Below, piece by piece: positions 21,760-36,307 of a stretch of DNA of 64,000 nt. Each line of letters starts with the position of its first letter. Positions within the stretch are counted from its first letter, which is position 1. The notes under the pieces are model-generated. The model was not told the origin of the DNA. It ran no database searches and saw only the letters and a program-made list of their open reading frames with translations. The stretch is from Pohlia nutans (lineage: Eukaryota > Streptophyta > Bryopsida > Bryales > Mniaceae): assembly GCA_022496805.1 (NCBI GenBank), contig CM040097.1, positions 19,954,072-20,018,071 on the forward strand, written 5' to 3'. A program made the position numbers and the translations under genes.

Positions 21760-23790
21760 TTATGGCTGCTTGTTATTCGTGGACTCTGGACTGTCCATAT
21801 TTAGTTAAATAACGCATAATGTTATAATCTTATAGTTTGTTGTTTGAATTCAAGAGATTTTTTTTAATTTAAAAAAAAAATTATGGAAAATTTAATGTTG
21901 TATAGTGTTTAACCTCTAAGTGCCCAAGGGTTTTCTTAAGAAACTAGACATGTTATAATGTCCATTGTACTCAACCTTTATGACTTACAAACCTTAAATA
22001 TATGTAGAGCACAACAATAAGACAACATCAATACAATTTAATTTTGGAAAAATGCTATGAATTATTTAATAATCAATTTATAAGAATTATCTTTGAAAAT
22101 TCATAAAAAATGCAAGTTTAGTCATTTTGACTTGGAATCAAGTATAACAAGTTAAAAGCATTGGTTTTACATGGTGGTTACCTTGTTCATGTTAGAGCTA
22201 ATCTTATTTGATAAAAAACCTAAAGATTTCATTCTAAGCGGATTTTCAAATTTGTGACAATTTGAGATACTGTCACTTTGAGGGCTTTAGAGGATATCAA
22301 TGAATATTTTTTAAGGTCTTTTATTTGGAAAGGTTGATCAATTTGAAAATCTACAAGGGAAAAAAATCACGCTCAAAAAGTGTTATTTTTGCATAAGATA
22401 TGGATATTTAAAGTTGGCTGAAATTTTGGTAATCTTGAAAATTTGATGGACCAAATATGGTCGGTTAGGCAGTTAGGGGTTGAGACATAAGTGCCTTTGA
22501 GTCTCTCCCTAAAATAGAAAATTTACCTTTTTTGGTTGAAAATAAAAGAATCTGAAATTTAATTCTTAGTACTGCCCGGAAAAAAAATTAAATTGGTTAG
22601 GAGAATTAAACTGCCCTCACAGATTTGAGCTGAAATTTTCGGGCGACCATACTTGGTCGCTCAGGCAATTAGGGGTTAAGTGTGTTAATATTCACTATCA
22701 GGTGTAGTAATGAAAAGTAAATAATTGTTTCACAATGTGGGGTCTGAAGCTCTATTTTTGGTGTACTAGTTTCAACCTAAGCATGTACAACATAACAAAA
22801 GACACAAACTTGGTTCTACTTTATCTAAAAATTGATTAATTTTGAAGTTAATAGACTATTTTTGGACATGCAATGAAAAATATAAAATCTTCTACTTTGA
22901 GTATGTAGATCTTACATATGGTGAAGAATTCAAGTTTCAAATTATTTATGTCTCTTCTATGAAATCAAGAAGAAGAATCTATGGTTTCATTTTTTTTATT
23001 TTTACATTAATTTCCATCGAAAAATCTCAATCCAAAGGAAACCATTTTCACATTTTTTGGGTTGAAATTTTAGAAATTATAGTCTATCTAGTGTGAGCCA
23101 CTTTATTTTGTGCAATTGTTTTAGTGCATAAATAATCTTGTTTCCACCTATTCAAATCTAATGGTTTGATGATAATTCTAGTCACAGTCATATATCTCAA
23201 TACCACAAATACCCACATTATTTTGGAAACATCACCAAATAGAGAAAATAATAGAGTCATTCAAAGATTAATTTAAATTTCATTTTACATTTGGAACCCA
23301 TCTACTATTGGAAAGAAGGCCCTTTTCATCAGAAAATTATGCACATGATGTTGATTACAACTCACTTTTCTATTTATTTTGTATAAGTCTTTTGGTGTGC
23401 ATACAATTAAGGTAGAATGTTCTAAAACGGTTAATACAACCAAAACCAACATGTAGACTTGTATAAAACAACCAAACTAAATGTCACTTGTGTAGAAATT
23501 TTTGCCAACCAATCAAATTTGTCGAATTTGGCCTCGCTTGTGGAATAGTATGTTCGCACATTTGGAATAATACGTTCACAGTTTTGGAATAGTCATTCGT
23601 TTTGGGTGATGACTAACTTTTCTCTGTGAAAATTTGTAGAAAATTTATTTTTAGGATTAAATTAAACAAAAAGATTTGCATTCTTCATGGTTTTTATTTC
23701 CTATGAAGGAAAAATATTATTCACATTCTACTCGTACTGCACGTATGTGGAAGGCTAGAAAGCTTAAGTCATCCATTATGGATATTTTAC
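21760..23790. other. AT-rich non-coding DNA
   Basis: No gene recognised. Two partial ends of the TTAA-flanked family occur as ...GGCAGTTAGGGGTTGAG near 22463 and ...GGCAATTAGGGGTTAAG near 22662, in the same orientation. Confidence 0.5.
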
Positions 23791-23795
23791 TTTAA

Positions 23796-24338
23796 CCCTT
23801 TAACGTCCCATTCTTTTGTCGAACAGTCAAACTACACTTTCATACACAGTTCAACTTTCAAGATTTGTTAAAATATATTTTTTAATATTTTTCATGCATG
23901 AAATTGTATGTTTCCTATTAGTTCTAAAATTTTCGAATTTTTTTGATACAAAATGAACTTTTCACAAATGTTTAGGTCAACTACTTCAAAAAATTCATAT
24001 TAATTACAAAAATCTTCAAAAAATATAATTTTCTAAGACATATTCAAATGACAATGGAGAATCACATGATACTTTTTGTGGAATTTTTTAATTTAAAATT
24101 TAAAATTCAAAAGGTGAACATCCAATGCAGTGTAATTCAGACCTTGAACTACATAGCTTGCAACAAAAACAAAATATTCAATATTTGAAATTTATAAGAT
24201 CCAAGAAGTGAAGTGAAAACTAGACTCGATAAACTTCATTTTTTCAAGCGTAAGCAATAGCAAAAAACTTCATCTTCAAAGTCAATATTGGCTTTGACCA
24301 ACAAACATCCACTATTTGGATGCATGGTCCTTAAAGGG
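23796..24338. mobile_element. TTAA-flanked non-autonomous element (piggyBac-like), 543 bp
   Basis: TTAA on both sides (23792-23795 and 24339-24342). The ends CCCTTTAACGTCC and GGTCCTTAAAGGG are inverted repeats of about 13 bases. TTAA duplication with CCC ends is characteristic of piggyBac-type elements. No ORF. Confidence 0.65.
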
Positions 24339-24471
24339 TTAAGAGCAATAACACACACATTTGTTGATCCATAATGGTCTAATCTTACAATGATCGTCTT
24401 ACATAGAAAACGTTGAAAAATGGTTGTTGTGGGTGTATTAACCCTTTAGTGCTCGAGTGACCACATTCTAA

Positions 24472-25278
24472 CCCCTAAGCGTCCCTAGCATTTTTAGGCT
24501 TAAAATCATCATTGCTTTTGATGTGTTATAGGTCTAAATGTAAGTGAGGTATAGAAATCTCAACCATACAATCTTGTAATATACACGTTGTAGATCATGT
24601 GGATCAATTTTGGGGTAATTTGGCCGTATAAATTGCAAGATCGTAGTGTTTTAGTGTTAAAAAAGGATGCTGAAATTTTCCTAGCAACACAATTAGAGGT
24701 GAAATTTGTTTTCAAAATTACTCAAATGAAAAAACTTTCAACTTTAAAGTAGTTCAAAATCATCATATAAACACATTGGTACCAAAAAAACTCATGAAAA
24801 AATTTAATGTGCCCTAAAATGGCCTTGCAATGTCAAAAAGTAGCCGGAAAAGTGACCGATTTGACCCAAAAAGCAAAAAGTGTCCAAACTAGACCCGTGC
24901 ACTAAAATGACTCCCAAACATTCATAACAACATGGATTGACATGAAAATTTTACTATGATAACTAGACTTCAAGGGAATCCAACTCAACAAGTTTTATTG
25001 AAAACGAACATGGGATGAAGGAGATACAAGCCCCCGAAGTTGCAGCCATCACAATGCACAAAAACTGTCAAAAACAAAAGATACCTACTTTCAAATGATC
25101 ACCAAACATTCAATACATCTTGGATTGATCTCAAATTTTTACCACACATTCTATACATCATGCGGTTTGTTTTTCCAAAATTTCATTAAATTTGGACACG
25201 TTTTGCAAAAGTTACAGCTCTTCGAATGTGAATGTACCCCAAAAACGTCCAAAATATGGACGTCGGGACGGTTAGGGG
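24472..25278. mobile_element. TTAA-type family copy, 807 bp
   Basis: CTAA on both sides (24468-24471 and 25279-25282). The ends CCCCTAAGCGTCCC and GGGACGGTTAGGGG match as inverted repeats at 13 of 14 positions. A TTAA-CCCTTTAGTGCTCG end stands just to the left (24437). Confidence 0.6.
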
Positions 25279-25715
25279 CTAATCACCGATGTGTCAAAAA
25301 CGCAAATAATGGAAAAACTGTGAAGAATTGGATTTTGAATTGTAGGGTTTAGGTTTAGAGATTCATTATACACATCTTCTAGAAAAAGAAAATTTCAATT
25401 TGAATTGTGCAACTACCAAATAACTATGAAAAAAACAAGAAAAGACTGCAAATACTTGAAAATACAACACATGTACTATGCGGTATTTCTTGTGTTTGGA
25501 AGTTTTTTATCTTGTATTATTATTTTTGATTGTATTCTCTTATTCATGTTCCATTATTGTATGTACTCCGATCTTGATCAACGTACCAATTCAATTTTGT
25601 TTAAACCGTACATGGATAAGTCACTCTCATTTATGAAATTCACAACAATTATGTGTGATTCTGTTCTTGACTTGAAAGATTGCAATGGAGAGGTGTTGAC
25701 ATAGGTAATTGCTAA

Positions 25716-26255
25716 CGAGCACTCAAACGACCATTTTCTAGTTGCTGCCCGAAACTAACAGGCTTCCCAGAACAAAAAATTTTTTTTTTTGAAAAATAAA
25801 AAGATATTTTAAAATACTACATCAAGTCTAGTTTCCAATGCAATTTGAATTATGTCAATCCAAATTAAACTCCACCCGGAAGAAATTTTCAAAGTGTATC
25901 ACCTCAACATTGTCTTAGTATTATAAAATTTTCTATTTGGAGAAAGTAATGATGTTCCCTCTATCATTTCTTTTGTTGTTTTGAAGTTTACAATAGATAA
26001 ACCAACTTTAACCAATCTTGCTATTTTTTAAACTCTAAAATTTAAAATTATAATTTATTCAAAATTTCAAAGGTTAATGTTTTTAAATTCATTAAAAAAA
26101 CATCTAAAGTTATTTTTGGAAGTTTGATCGTACGAATAATTTGTAGAGATCATGCCCTACATTTTGTTTATTGAACCAAACTTCATCAAACATATGGAAG
26201 GCACATATTTATAACACATCTATGTTTTGTCTAGTGCCCCTTGGGATTTTAGGAG
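25716..26255. mobile_element. TTAA-type family copy, about 540 bp
   Basis: Flanks CTAA (25712-25715) and TTAA (26256-26259). The interior is clearly homologous to 32724-33269: both contain CATCAAGTCTA...CCAATGCAATTTGAATTATG and CACCTCAACATTGTCTTAGT. Ends are less regular than in the copy at 23.8 kb. Confidence 0.5.
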
Positions 26256-26261
26256 TTAAGG

Positions 26262-28440
26262 TATGTGCACCCATAATCTTCTCTAATAGCAATTGAGTAT
26301 ATTTACTATTAGTATTTTAAACACAAATTAAGTTTATTGGGTCTTATTGACAAGTGAAAAAGAATTCCAATACATTTTCTAAGAAAGTATTATTTGAACA
26401 TTCTAGGTTTTGAATCTTCAAAATATTGCCTAAATATCTATATACCTCAAAATTGACCCTAGGCCCCGCTCTAGGCTCTTATGAGTTCTCAAGTTCTCAT
26501 TGTGTACATCTTGTGTAATCAATATCAACGTAGGTTTAGTGATGCTTTTTGGATCCAAATGTAGTAGTTGCTTTAGAGACATGGTAGGGTCTATTATGGG
26601 TGTACATACCTCAATGCCTTTGTTCATGTGACTAGATAGTGCATTTGAAATGGGTACACTTTGACCTCGTTTTTATCACATTCTTCAATTGAGTTAACCG
26701 AAATCAGAACCTCAGTTCTGATCCCTGAAATTCATGGGATTGAAAGTCTATGGTGTACTGGAGTGTAACCGAAATAAAAAGGGAGCATGAAGACTTTTGG
26801 GAGTTGGAGCCACATAAATCCAAAAATCGGCAGTGGCAGTAGGTTCCGCGAATAATGAGGAGTGCCATCAAGGTGGACACAAGGGGTCATGGGAGAGAGA
26901 GCCGACTAAGTCAAAAGCACCTTGTGAGCGGCATCCAATAGAAACTAGCTCGTGAATCCCTTTTGAGATGGCATGTTCTGAACTCATGTAGCAAGTGGGG
27001 GGAATATAATAGAGTTCTGAGTGCAGTGTGAACGTAATAATTTATGAAGTTGGCTACATTCACTTGTTTTTAAATCATCATGACAAGGTACAGAACATTT
27101 AACGGAGGTACACCTGAACATCGTGAGTTGGGAATACGGCCTTGTACCATTTTATGGTTTCAAGAACAACAATGGGCCCTTTATTTTGGGGGATGGAGCC
27201 ACTGAACCGGGGAGTATTCCAAGGAAACCAGCTTAAATCCAATATTTTACAAAAGGACCCGGTTTTAGACAAAAACCCATCCGGTTATTACCCATGTTTC
27301 ACCTAGGTAGCACCCGAGTATCATAAATTTATCCCAATTTTAGCCTAAAACTATGGTTTCAACCGGTAATTTGGCAATTCAATTCGGTTGATTTTACAAT
27401 AACTGCCGGATCTCCCTGTACATTGGACGGAGCCAACATGAATGAAGCCAGTGTTTGCTTATTGGGCTTTGCCTTGTAGGTAGGGACTATCCATCGTGTT
27501 CAGAAACCAATACTTGTGTTGATGTAACCCTTTTTACACTATTAGGTTCTGGTTTGGGACATTAAGACGTAGGGTTTAAGTGTTCTACCTAGTTCAACTG
27601 TCTATTTTCTCTAATTTTATTTACAACTCTTGTTTTATTTTAGAATGATTATATTTGAGTTTGGAAAAAAGAAAATTGTGAGTAAAAATAAAAATAAAAA
27701 TATTACTAGGGCCCTTTATATCTACCGATAAAGTTCACAAGACTTTGGCAAAAGTAGTTTTGTGATTTCAATATTGACACACTAATAATAATAGTAACGC
27801 TAGTTTGAGAGTCCATCATGAATGAAGAATCTGGTGGGGTAATTCGTGAATTTATGCCTCAAAAGCATGGGTCCCTCTCAAAAGTAAACTTTAGTCTACA
27901 ATTCATTCTTGAACATGGTTTAACTTACAAAACACTAGTTATCATGTTATTTTCTAGGAGCTTAGTGACATTTGGTGCAAATATTGAAGTTTCTTGGGAT
28001 CTTCACTCTTCTAAGTAGCATTACCATTAGTAGAAATGTGATGTTGTAAGAGCATCTCCCAACTTGTAGGGGAAAATTTCATCACATTAAACTTCATCAC
28101 TAGTGGGGGCTACTTATTTAGAGGGTTAGTCACTTTATGACGTTACTCGTGCAACTTGCTATATTATCTTCCAACCAATTGGTTGTCTCCTAATATGCAA
28201 AAGCAAAAATAATCTTTAATGTTTGTTATCCAACCTACTAAGTGTAAAAGGAAAGTAATATTTGTCAGAGTTACACAACCACGACATAAAATGGTTATTT
28301 GTCTAGGCAAAGAGAATCTTTTGGCGAGTTCAAGCATTAATGATGTCTTTTCATCCAAAAAATGTTGTCCTCATTTTTTTTTGAAGAACGAGTGGAAATG
28401 CTCTAAAGCAGAGTCAACCTATAAATGGATACATCCATTT
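26262..28440. other. Non-coding; possible old retroelement remnant
   Basis: 26700-27450 has repeated phrases (AACCGAAAT, GGAGCCAC, CCGGTT) and moderate GC but no protein similarity that I can see. The rest is AT-rich. No gene supported. Confidence 0.35.
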
Positions 28441-28691
28441 CCCGGGGAAGTCACTTTCAAAAAATTACAACTAGCGTGCAAAAAAATATAGGTCCAAATA
28501 AATCTTTGAAGTTAATTTTTATAAATGAACTACATTAATATTGAATGTCCAAAATTGATTACAAGAATAAAAATGAGAATAGTATTGAAATATTATTAAT
28601 TATCGTAAGAATTACATTTACTTTTTAGGATACTTTTAAATACCATGTTATGGTAGGTGGAACCTAAAAAATACAAAGTGACTTCCCGGAG
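28441..28691. mobile_element. hAT-type MITE, copy 1 (251 bp)
   Basis: Perfect 8-bp target duplication ATCCATTT (28433-28440 and 28692-28699). The ends CCCGGGGAAGTCACTTTC and AAAGTGACTTCCCGGAG are inverted repeats of about 17 bases with two mismatches. The interior matches copy 3 at 51916-52169. Confidence 0.85.
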
Positions 28692-28851
28692 ATCCATTTT
28701 GATTTTATAGACGCCCTCAACAACCGTCATCCAATGAACCTAAATCCGATCACTTGTATTCTCCAAGGAATCTAAAACCAATCACTTATAATCCAATTAG
28801 AGGCTTCTGCAAGTGGGTGGAATTGGTGTGTTTAGAATGTGATTCATGATA

Positions 28852-29207
28852 CATTAGGAGAGATATGGGGCCTCAAGAAGGCCCTTTCCTTTTGTCAAAC
28901 TACTGATCAACAATAAACCAACAACAACCAATCAAAAAATAAATTAAAAATTAAAAATTAAAATAATAATAATAATTTTAAAAAAAACTTTTATTTGAAA
29001 AATAAAATAAAAATATCGTAGTCTCACATGGCAAACAATTGTCCACGTCAGACTGCAATTTTTTAAATTTTTTTTCTATATTTTTTTTTCTATTTTTTTT
29101 TTCTATTTTTTTTATAAAAAAACTATATTATTTAAAAAAATCTTGGCCAACTAAATTCAGCTAATCCATAGTAGGGGCCTTTTTGAGGCTCCATATCTCT
29201 CCTAATG
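28852..29207. mobile_element. Fold-back MITE, 356 bp
   Basis: CATTAGGAGAGATATGG...GCCTCAAGAAGGCCC at the left pairs with GGGGCCTTTTTGAGGCTC...CTCCTAATG at the right, more than 30 bases with few mismatches. The middle is an A/T homopolymer-rich filler. Target duplication not clear. Confidence 0.7.
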
Positions 29208-29209
29208 CT

Positions 29210-32200
29210 TTTTGTGTCGAAGGAAATACCACCTACATTTATAGTTGTGACGGCTCGTGATGGGCCGCCCATCCATTCATTTGTTCGATTGTGCCAACCC
29301 GATTAGCCTCCTTCCCGTCCAATGTCAAATTATTCAAAAATATTTGACTAAATTCTAGGATACTCAAGCATATTCATAGATTCTCGGTGTATTTTTGTAC
29401 TCAAAACCCTAATTTGTCCAATCCTAATAGATTTGTTGAACCGGGTGGTCAATCCATGTTAAATGATCCCAACCTCCCCACTATGGCAACCCTACGTACA
29501 TGTCACAAGTGAGGTATGACTATCTTTTTACTTTCAAAATATATATAAAATACATTTTTATTGATTTTGATTTTTTACTTCTATCACTTTTGTTTGTGAT
29601 TCTTATTTGTCTATCCGCCAAAATTAGTCCTATGCATGTTAAATGTTTACTTATTGCATATGTATATACAAGTGAATATATTTCTGATTTCTCTTGTAAT
29701 TAGTCAATACCATACTTGGGCGTCAGGGTCGGCAACTCATGCTTAATATTTATTTTTTTTGCCAAATTGATGCAAATATTCTCTAAGATTGTGTGGATAA
29801 TTATTCTCTAAAATTCTCTTTTTTGCCATATAAAACAAAAATAATAAAAATAATAAAATCCTTAAAAATTGAGCTTCTCTTTTTGTAAATATGTTTTTCC
29901 AACTTTGACAGTTGGGTATGGTGTAAACAGAGGTCCACAAATGCAAAAAAAAACTTTTTTTCTTTTTCTTTTTTTTTGAAACAAATAACGGACAATTCAT
30001 TGCAAGAACAAAATAAACATCACTCGCAACATGCAGAAAAATCTTTTATTTGTGTAATAAAAATTAATTCAAACTAAAAAAACTAGGACAACCAAATTAG
30101 AGACATATAAATGGGTCATGACCTCTAAATCACTACCACAAACGTTTCCCAAGGCATGCCCTTTTACTTGGTTTTTTCATTTGGAGTCCCATAGGACATT
30201 TTTAAATTCCAAAATAAGTTAAAAAAAATGTGGCAACCAAGCTGGCATCTGTTTGGACTTGGAAAACATCCAAAAATTGGAACATGGTGTGAATACAACC
30301 ATACTCCTTTGTCCCATAATTAACTTCCTCAACCCTCAAAATAGAAGAATGAACCCTAAAGGACCAAGTGTCCTAACTAGGACATTTCAATGTTCGGGTA
30401 GGTTCACACGGTGTCAATTTTTATTTTTATTTTTTGAAATAAATTATATGAATTTGGTATATCAATACAAAAATGGGGATTTAATTTATTCTTTGATTTC
30501 GACTTTTTAAGTGGAAGTTATAGAGCAAAAGGGATTTTTTGGGGAGAATGAGCTCTGCCGGCAGGGCTCAAAATAAACCTCAGAAATTATTATTTTTCAA
30601 TTCTAACCGTAGGATCTTTTTTTAGATTACGAGGAGAGTGCATAGTAAAAATTTCATAGAATTTGACCATACAGATTGCAAGATTATAGCGTTTGAAGTG
30701 AAAAGATAAAATTGCAGCTTTTTTAAATATTTTTTAACTGTCTTTAAAGACATGGGAAAATTTGTTAAATTGGTCAAAAAAATCTTAAATTTATTTAAAT
30801 GTTTAATTTGGTATTTTCTATCAAGAGCAAAAAAAATATTCACAAGAAAATGAATAGAAAGACGTGAAAATGATGCTCAAAAACAGGAATAGCGTGCGGT
30901 CCTTTAGGGATTTACTAGTCCAATGGTATGGACCCTAAGCCAGAAGGAGTAGTAATTTGAGCAAAAAAAAAGCTTATTATAGGACGAATTGAAAAGGAAA
31001 TCAGGAAGGTTATCCAACAAGGATACAACTACCACAATTCAATTCATATCTACGAAGTACGAGTATACAAATTTCTCCCTTTTATTACATGTGTATGCAT
31101 CCAAATCTTACCTGATTTTGGGAGTGACTCTTTTTACACTAGAAAAATGAGTAAAAAAGTAGATGAAGTCACCCAAGTCCTTTCAAAAAAAACTCTAGGA
31201 TCTTGTAGATAATTTTACAGATGAATGTATGTATTCTATCCATTTTTTCCCTACATTCCAGACGGCATGAAAAGAGTGCCCAGATGTAGAGTACGGACGT
31301 ACTCAAGTTGGGTACACTGTACATAAACTAATGTACCCTATGAATTAAATTAAAATATAACGCTAATATATGTTACCACTGCTAAAGAAGTTGAAGCATC
31401 TCGGTGGTTACCTTATGACATGAGCTGTGGGCAGGGAATGATATTTTTCAAGTTTTGATATTTTGTCGAAATTGGGGTTAGGGATCATGTTCTAGTACTC
31501 TTTGATGCATTTCATTTGCAATATCAAGGTTTAGTGAGGAATTTCTCAAAGACAAAGACCACAATAATGTCCTAGTGTTATAAAATTTATTATTTCTGGA
31601 AACTAATGATGTTTTCTCATTTGAAAATTTTGCCTTTTTTAATTTTAGAATAAAATTTATAGAATTTGTAATTTTGGTGAATTTTAAATGGAATGAGTAT
31701 CTAAATTCATTAACTGAGTATCTAAAACTATTTTTGGAATTTTGACCGTACAAATAATTACTAAAAATTATGCTTCTCATTTTCTCTTCAGGACCAAACT
31801 TCATCAAAGTTGCAAAAATAACATTTTATAGCACATATAGGTTTTGCCCTCATCCCCTCTGTCATTTAATGGTTTTGCCCTTATCCTCTCTGTCATTTAG
31901 GGACTAACGTCCTGATTCAACACTGTTTTCAAAGATTCGTTATAAAATGTTTGATGAAAAACAAAAATGGAGTTGATGTACAAATAAAAATTGTAAATGT
32001 CAATGTAAAGATCACATCTGTACGGTTGAATTCATCATATTTATTATTAATACTTTTTAATTTAATTTTGCAAGGTTTTATCTTGCAATTCAATTAAAAC
32101 TCCAAAATCAACACAATTTTTTTTTTAAATATTGTGGTGAGATTGGAATAACATGCACTACAAGATGATATGGTTTCATTATTTGATTCCACTTATTTTG

Positions 32201-32715
32201 GAAATCATGTTTAAGGTCTCACTTTTTGAAGTCAAACGTTGATTTTCACCTAGTTCTTAATTTCAAATGGAAATGGTCCCAACTAAAAAAGTGTGGGGGT
32301 TATCTTCTACTTTTTAGTCCAATTTACCATTCTTCAAAATTGTTAAAATTGCATCTTTTACAAATATTTAAAGCTCAAATCCTAAAATTCCAATATACAT
32401 TGCAGAAAATGTTTTTCTATTGCATTTCTTTTTATGCAACCTCAAGAAGCATGGCACCTCCACCTTGTTGTTCATCTCTATTATTGACATTTTTCTTTAA
32501 AAAATCATACTATTTAAAGCATTTTGTAATTACTATGATTTTAACAAGAAAAAAACTTTGAAAAATCTAATAAAATTTATTTTTATTTACATAATTTTGA
32601 TAATACTAGGGTAAATTGGTTCAAAAATAAATTATATGAGAAAAATTCCAAAAAATAAAAATAAAAATAAAAATATGAGGAATTAATGAGGTTTGACTGA
32701 GTAGCTATAGTGTGG
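29210..32715. other. AT-rich non-coding DNA with element fragments
   Basis: 31480-31900 is related to the interior of the 25.7 and 32.7 kb elements (TCCTAGTGTTATAAAATTT...AATGATGTT). 31900-32600 resembles the 36.3 kb element (CAAAGATTCGTTATAAAATG...AATGGAGTTGATGTA). No gene seen. Confidence 0.45.
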
Positions 32716-32723
32716 ACGCTTAA

Positions 32724-33269
32724 CTTCGAAATGCTCAAATGACCATTTTCTAGTCCCTACCCGAATCTAACAGACTGCCCATAACCTATAATGTATGTTT
32801 TTAATTTTTTCAAGTTAATTTTAAAAGTACTGCATCAAGTCTACTTTCCAATGCAATTTGAATTATGTCAATCTGAGTTAAACTCCACCCCGGAGAATTT
32901 TTCAAAGTGTATCACCTCAACATTGTCTTAGTGTTATAAAATTTTCTATTTGGAGAAAGTAATGATGTTCCCTCCATCATTCCTTTTGCTTTTTTGAAGT
33001 TTACAATAGATAAACCATCTGTAACCAATCATGCGAAATTTTAAACTCAAATAGTGAAAATTATAATTTATACAAATTTTCAAAGGATAATGCTTTTGAA
33101 TCCATTAAAAAATAATATATGAAGTTATTTTTGGAAGTTTGACCGTACAAATAATTTGTAGAGATGATGCCCTACATTTTGTCTATCGAACTAAACTTCA
33201 TCAAACATATGGGAAGACATATATTATAACACATCTATGTTTTGTTCAATACCCTCAGGCTTTTAGGGG
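32724..33269. mobile_element. TTAA-type family copy, 546 bp
   Basis: TTAA on both sides (32720-32723 and 33270-33273). Homologous over most of its length to 25716-26255. Confidence 0.6.
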
Positions 33270-33273
33270 TTAA

Positions 33274-35400
33274 AAGTTAAAGCTGAAAGTTGTTTCATAT
33301 ATGGCAGTAATTTTTAATTTTTAATTTTTTAATTCAGTAGATTGCGAATATTTCAATATAAAAGAGGGTAAAATTATTGGAGACTCTAACTGCAAGTACA
33401 CAACATTCAGTAACCATCATGCCTTCTGCCTTTCCTTCATGCACTCTGCTCATCACCTTGAGCCTCCACCTGCCACTTAGTTACTGATGATGTACTGTTG
33501 GGTGTGAAATATTCCACATCATCTATTGTAGAGCCAAGGCAAGAACAGTGCATGCTATTGAATGTTATGTACAAGTCACGATAGTGGGTATGTGTAATAG
33601 GTGCACCAGCTCTGTCAGTAAAGGCTCAACAAAGGCAGACATACTCTCAAAAACAATGTCCATCATGTTCTCAAGCAGGGATTCCTTGGGAGCATGCAAT
33701 GCTTGCACACGCAACTATAGCCATGTGGACCAATTATACCTCATGCGCTCATGTACATATTCCACACGGCACCCAAAATTGCCATTTTTTACTATTGAGC
33801 ATAGTTACTGGTTTTTGTGGCAACATAAGGTTCTTTAGTCCTTGCAAGGGGACATTCTTTTGCTCTGAAAGATTAAATTTAAAAAAAAAATGTGATTCTT
33901 GAGGCAGGGTTAGTGTGGACTTCCAACTCTCCACCATCATTCTTTAAGTAAAGAATTACGTGGCATGTTCAATGTTCTAGAATCTGCTACAATGATTCTC
34001 GTGCAATGATTCTTATTCCTAGGTACAACTTACAAGGGCTAAAGAACCTTATGAACTAAAAGAGAATTTCAACGCATCAAAGAATGTATCATTTGGATAT
34101 TGTATGCAAAAGTTATGAAGGACCAAAGATTTTTGGTAAATGCTTTAAAATTGTTTCTTGAACAGATGTAGATATTGAGTGAGGAGAGGTACACTAGGCA
34201 AATATGATGCTTAAATTGAGTCCTGAAGTGGTGCTTTTGGATGTTTCTACTTTAAAAATTAAAAAGCTCAATTTAACTCCAAAATGATTCCTACTTTCCT
34301 AGCATTTTTACATTGTTTGTGAATTTTCTTTTTTATGTTAGATAGTTTGAAAAGATCATCAAATTAGTTCAACTTGCTATGTGTAGGTTTAGGAAAGAAC
34401 AACGTTCAAGACAACATGCCCAAACTAGCAATCTTTATGCTAACTTAGTTGATATCAAATTCATCCGAAGTTAATTTGTGTAGATCATATAAGAACTTCT
34501 CAGACAATACAGTTGTGCAACTTCTCAAACAATATTCTTGAATTGCCTTGGTATAGTTGCCTTTCTACATTGTTGTTGCAAAGACATTGAACATTCCTTA
34601 ATAATAGAGAATGATACTTCTACAACAATAGAAAACTAATTTATGGTGACAAAACTAGTCTATGGTGAGTTGGAGAAAAATTTAAAGCAAGACCCTACAC
34701 TGCCCATTATAGTGGAACTCGTGACCTCTCCAATGCTAAAGGAGAGTTTCCACAAGTTCCCCCAAACTTATGGCTCTATTCATGAAGGGACCAAGGGAAT
34801 ATTCATGTGTAAGTTATCTGAGAAATCGGTAATATAAGATTGTTGATTCCACATAGACTTCATACAGAGCCTTCCTTGTTTTGTGTTAACTCAAATATTG
34901 TACAACTTCTACTAGAAAATAGACTATAGAAACAGACTATGCTAATTTTAATACAATTCAAAGAATATTATGTACTAAGCGATCAACATCTACTAAGATA
35001 TCTAAAATCAATATACATTCATATAATTGGAAGATGAGATCAAATGTATATTACTTAATCCTTTGATGACAATATACTCAACTTTCTCTGATGCTAGCTC
35101 TAATAACAAACTTTATAATTGCACATTCTATGCATATTATGAGAGTTTTTCATTAGAGTTAGCATTAGATTTACACATTTGATTGAACAATTTCCATATG
35201 TCAAGTTGTAAACACATGTGCAAGGAGCCATATGTGCCCCAAAGGAGTGAGAATACAAAGGGTTTAATGTATTGAATATTTATTATTGTAGTACCATAGC
35301 AAGGTCGACACCTCGCGAGCAAATATTTATTATTTTTCAAAAAATAAGGTTCACCCCTCAACAAATGAATTTCTTTATTTTTGTTTTAGAGCAATTAAAT
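33274..35400. other. Non-coding stretch, no gene recognised
   Basis: Short ORFs only. Plus-strand 34643-34837 is open but resembles nothing known to me. Confidence 0.4.
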
Positions 35401-35401
35401 C

Positions 35402-35950
35402 CTAATAATGACCCAAAATGGCCACAAATGGCTTAGAAATAGCAAAATATAGCAAAATATAATTTATTCTATTTTCGTTTTTTTCCCTCATAATTTCCCA
35501 TTTTTTACTTTTTTTTTTTTTTTTTTGTTTTGAATTAATCTTTCGCGACCCGGCTATAGTACTTCGGTAGTCAAGCTCAGTTTTGACCTTGAAGATAAGT
35601 TTTCTTGAGTCACTGGTCGGTGACTTGGCAGTTGTACAAATTGGCACCTCAGCATACTTATCGTACTCATGAGATGGCTCATGCAATCTTTAAAAATAAA
35701 AAGGTTGATCATGCCCATCTTGACTTACTTTCCAGTAGCATATAAATTAGTTCCAATTGTGTGGAGAACGTTTATAAAAATATTTTTTTTGAAAACCATC
35801 GAGTGAGCTGTGGGTCCATCCTGGGAATGTTTTAATATGTGGAGGTGATGATGCATAAGATGGTGAGTCGGTGGCGTAGCGTTCCAAATTTCCAATCATC
35901 TCTGTGAATGACAACTCCAATACGGAATCTCCTTTTGCACGTCCTGCCAA
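35402..35950 (-). CDS. Weak candidate for a small two-exon gene
   Basis: On the minus strand, an ATG at 35950 opens MAGRAKGDSVLELSFTEMIG, with a charged, non-repetitive sequence to about 35750. A second open segment from about 35690 carries EPSHEYDKYAEVPICTT and ends in a Lys run encoded by poly-T. A donor after TCGATG (GTTTTC, near 35798) and an acceptor TTTAAAG near 35690 could join them, but neither is strong. Amino-acid composition is protein-like, unlike the surrounding AT-rich ORFs. No family recognised; it may be chance. Confidence 0.18.
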
Positions 35951-36307
35951 GTGTACTCAATTGTACTGCAAGAACATGAGCTTTCTTCCCTTTAAAAAAA
36001 AAGAGTTCCTTAGAGAGGGCTGCGGGATCTCATAACCGGTTGTTGAGTTTTCAACGCCAACGTGGCTCCATCCATTGGCAACGTGGCTCCACGCCATCAC
36101 CATCACAAGTTGCAACTCATAATCTTCTTTCTTTTCAATTTGCATCCTCCGTCCTTGGATCATGAAGATCAAGGATATGTATAATAACCTACTTGCCGCT
36201 ACTGCGGCTTGTCGGTTTTCTAATACGTACTCCAGCATGCATGATGCACAAGGATTAGGAAATAGGACCTTAACCCTAATTGGGCCTAATGTTGCACTAA
36301 TCCTTAA

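Noticed and set aside
22842..23096. ORFs in the 22-34 kb AT-rich region
   Set aside because: Phe/Ile/Lys/Asn-rich translations expected by chance in AT-rich non-coding DNA; none crosses intron-like boundaries sensibly.
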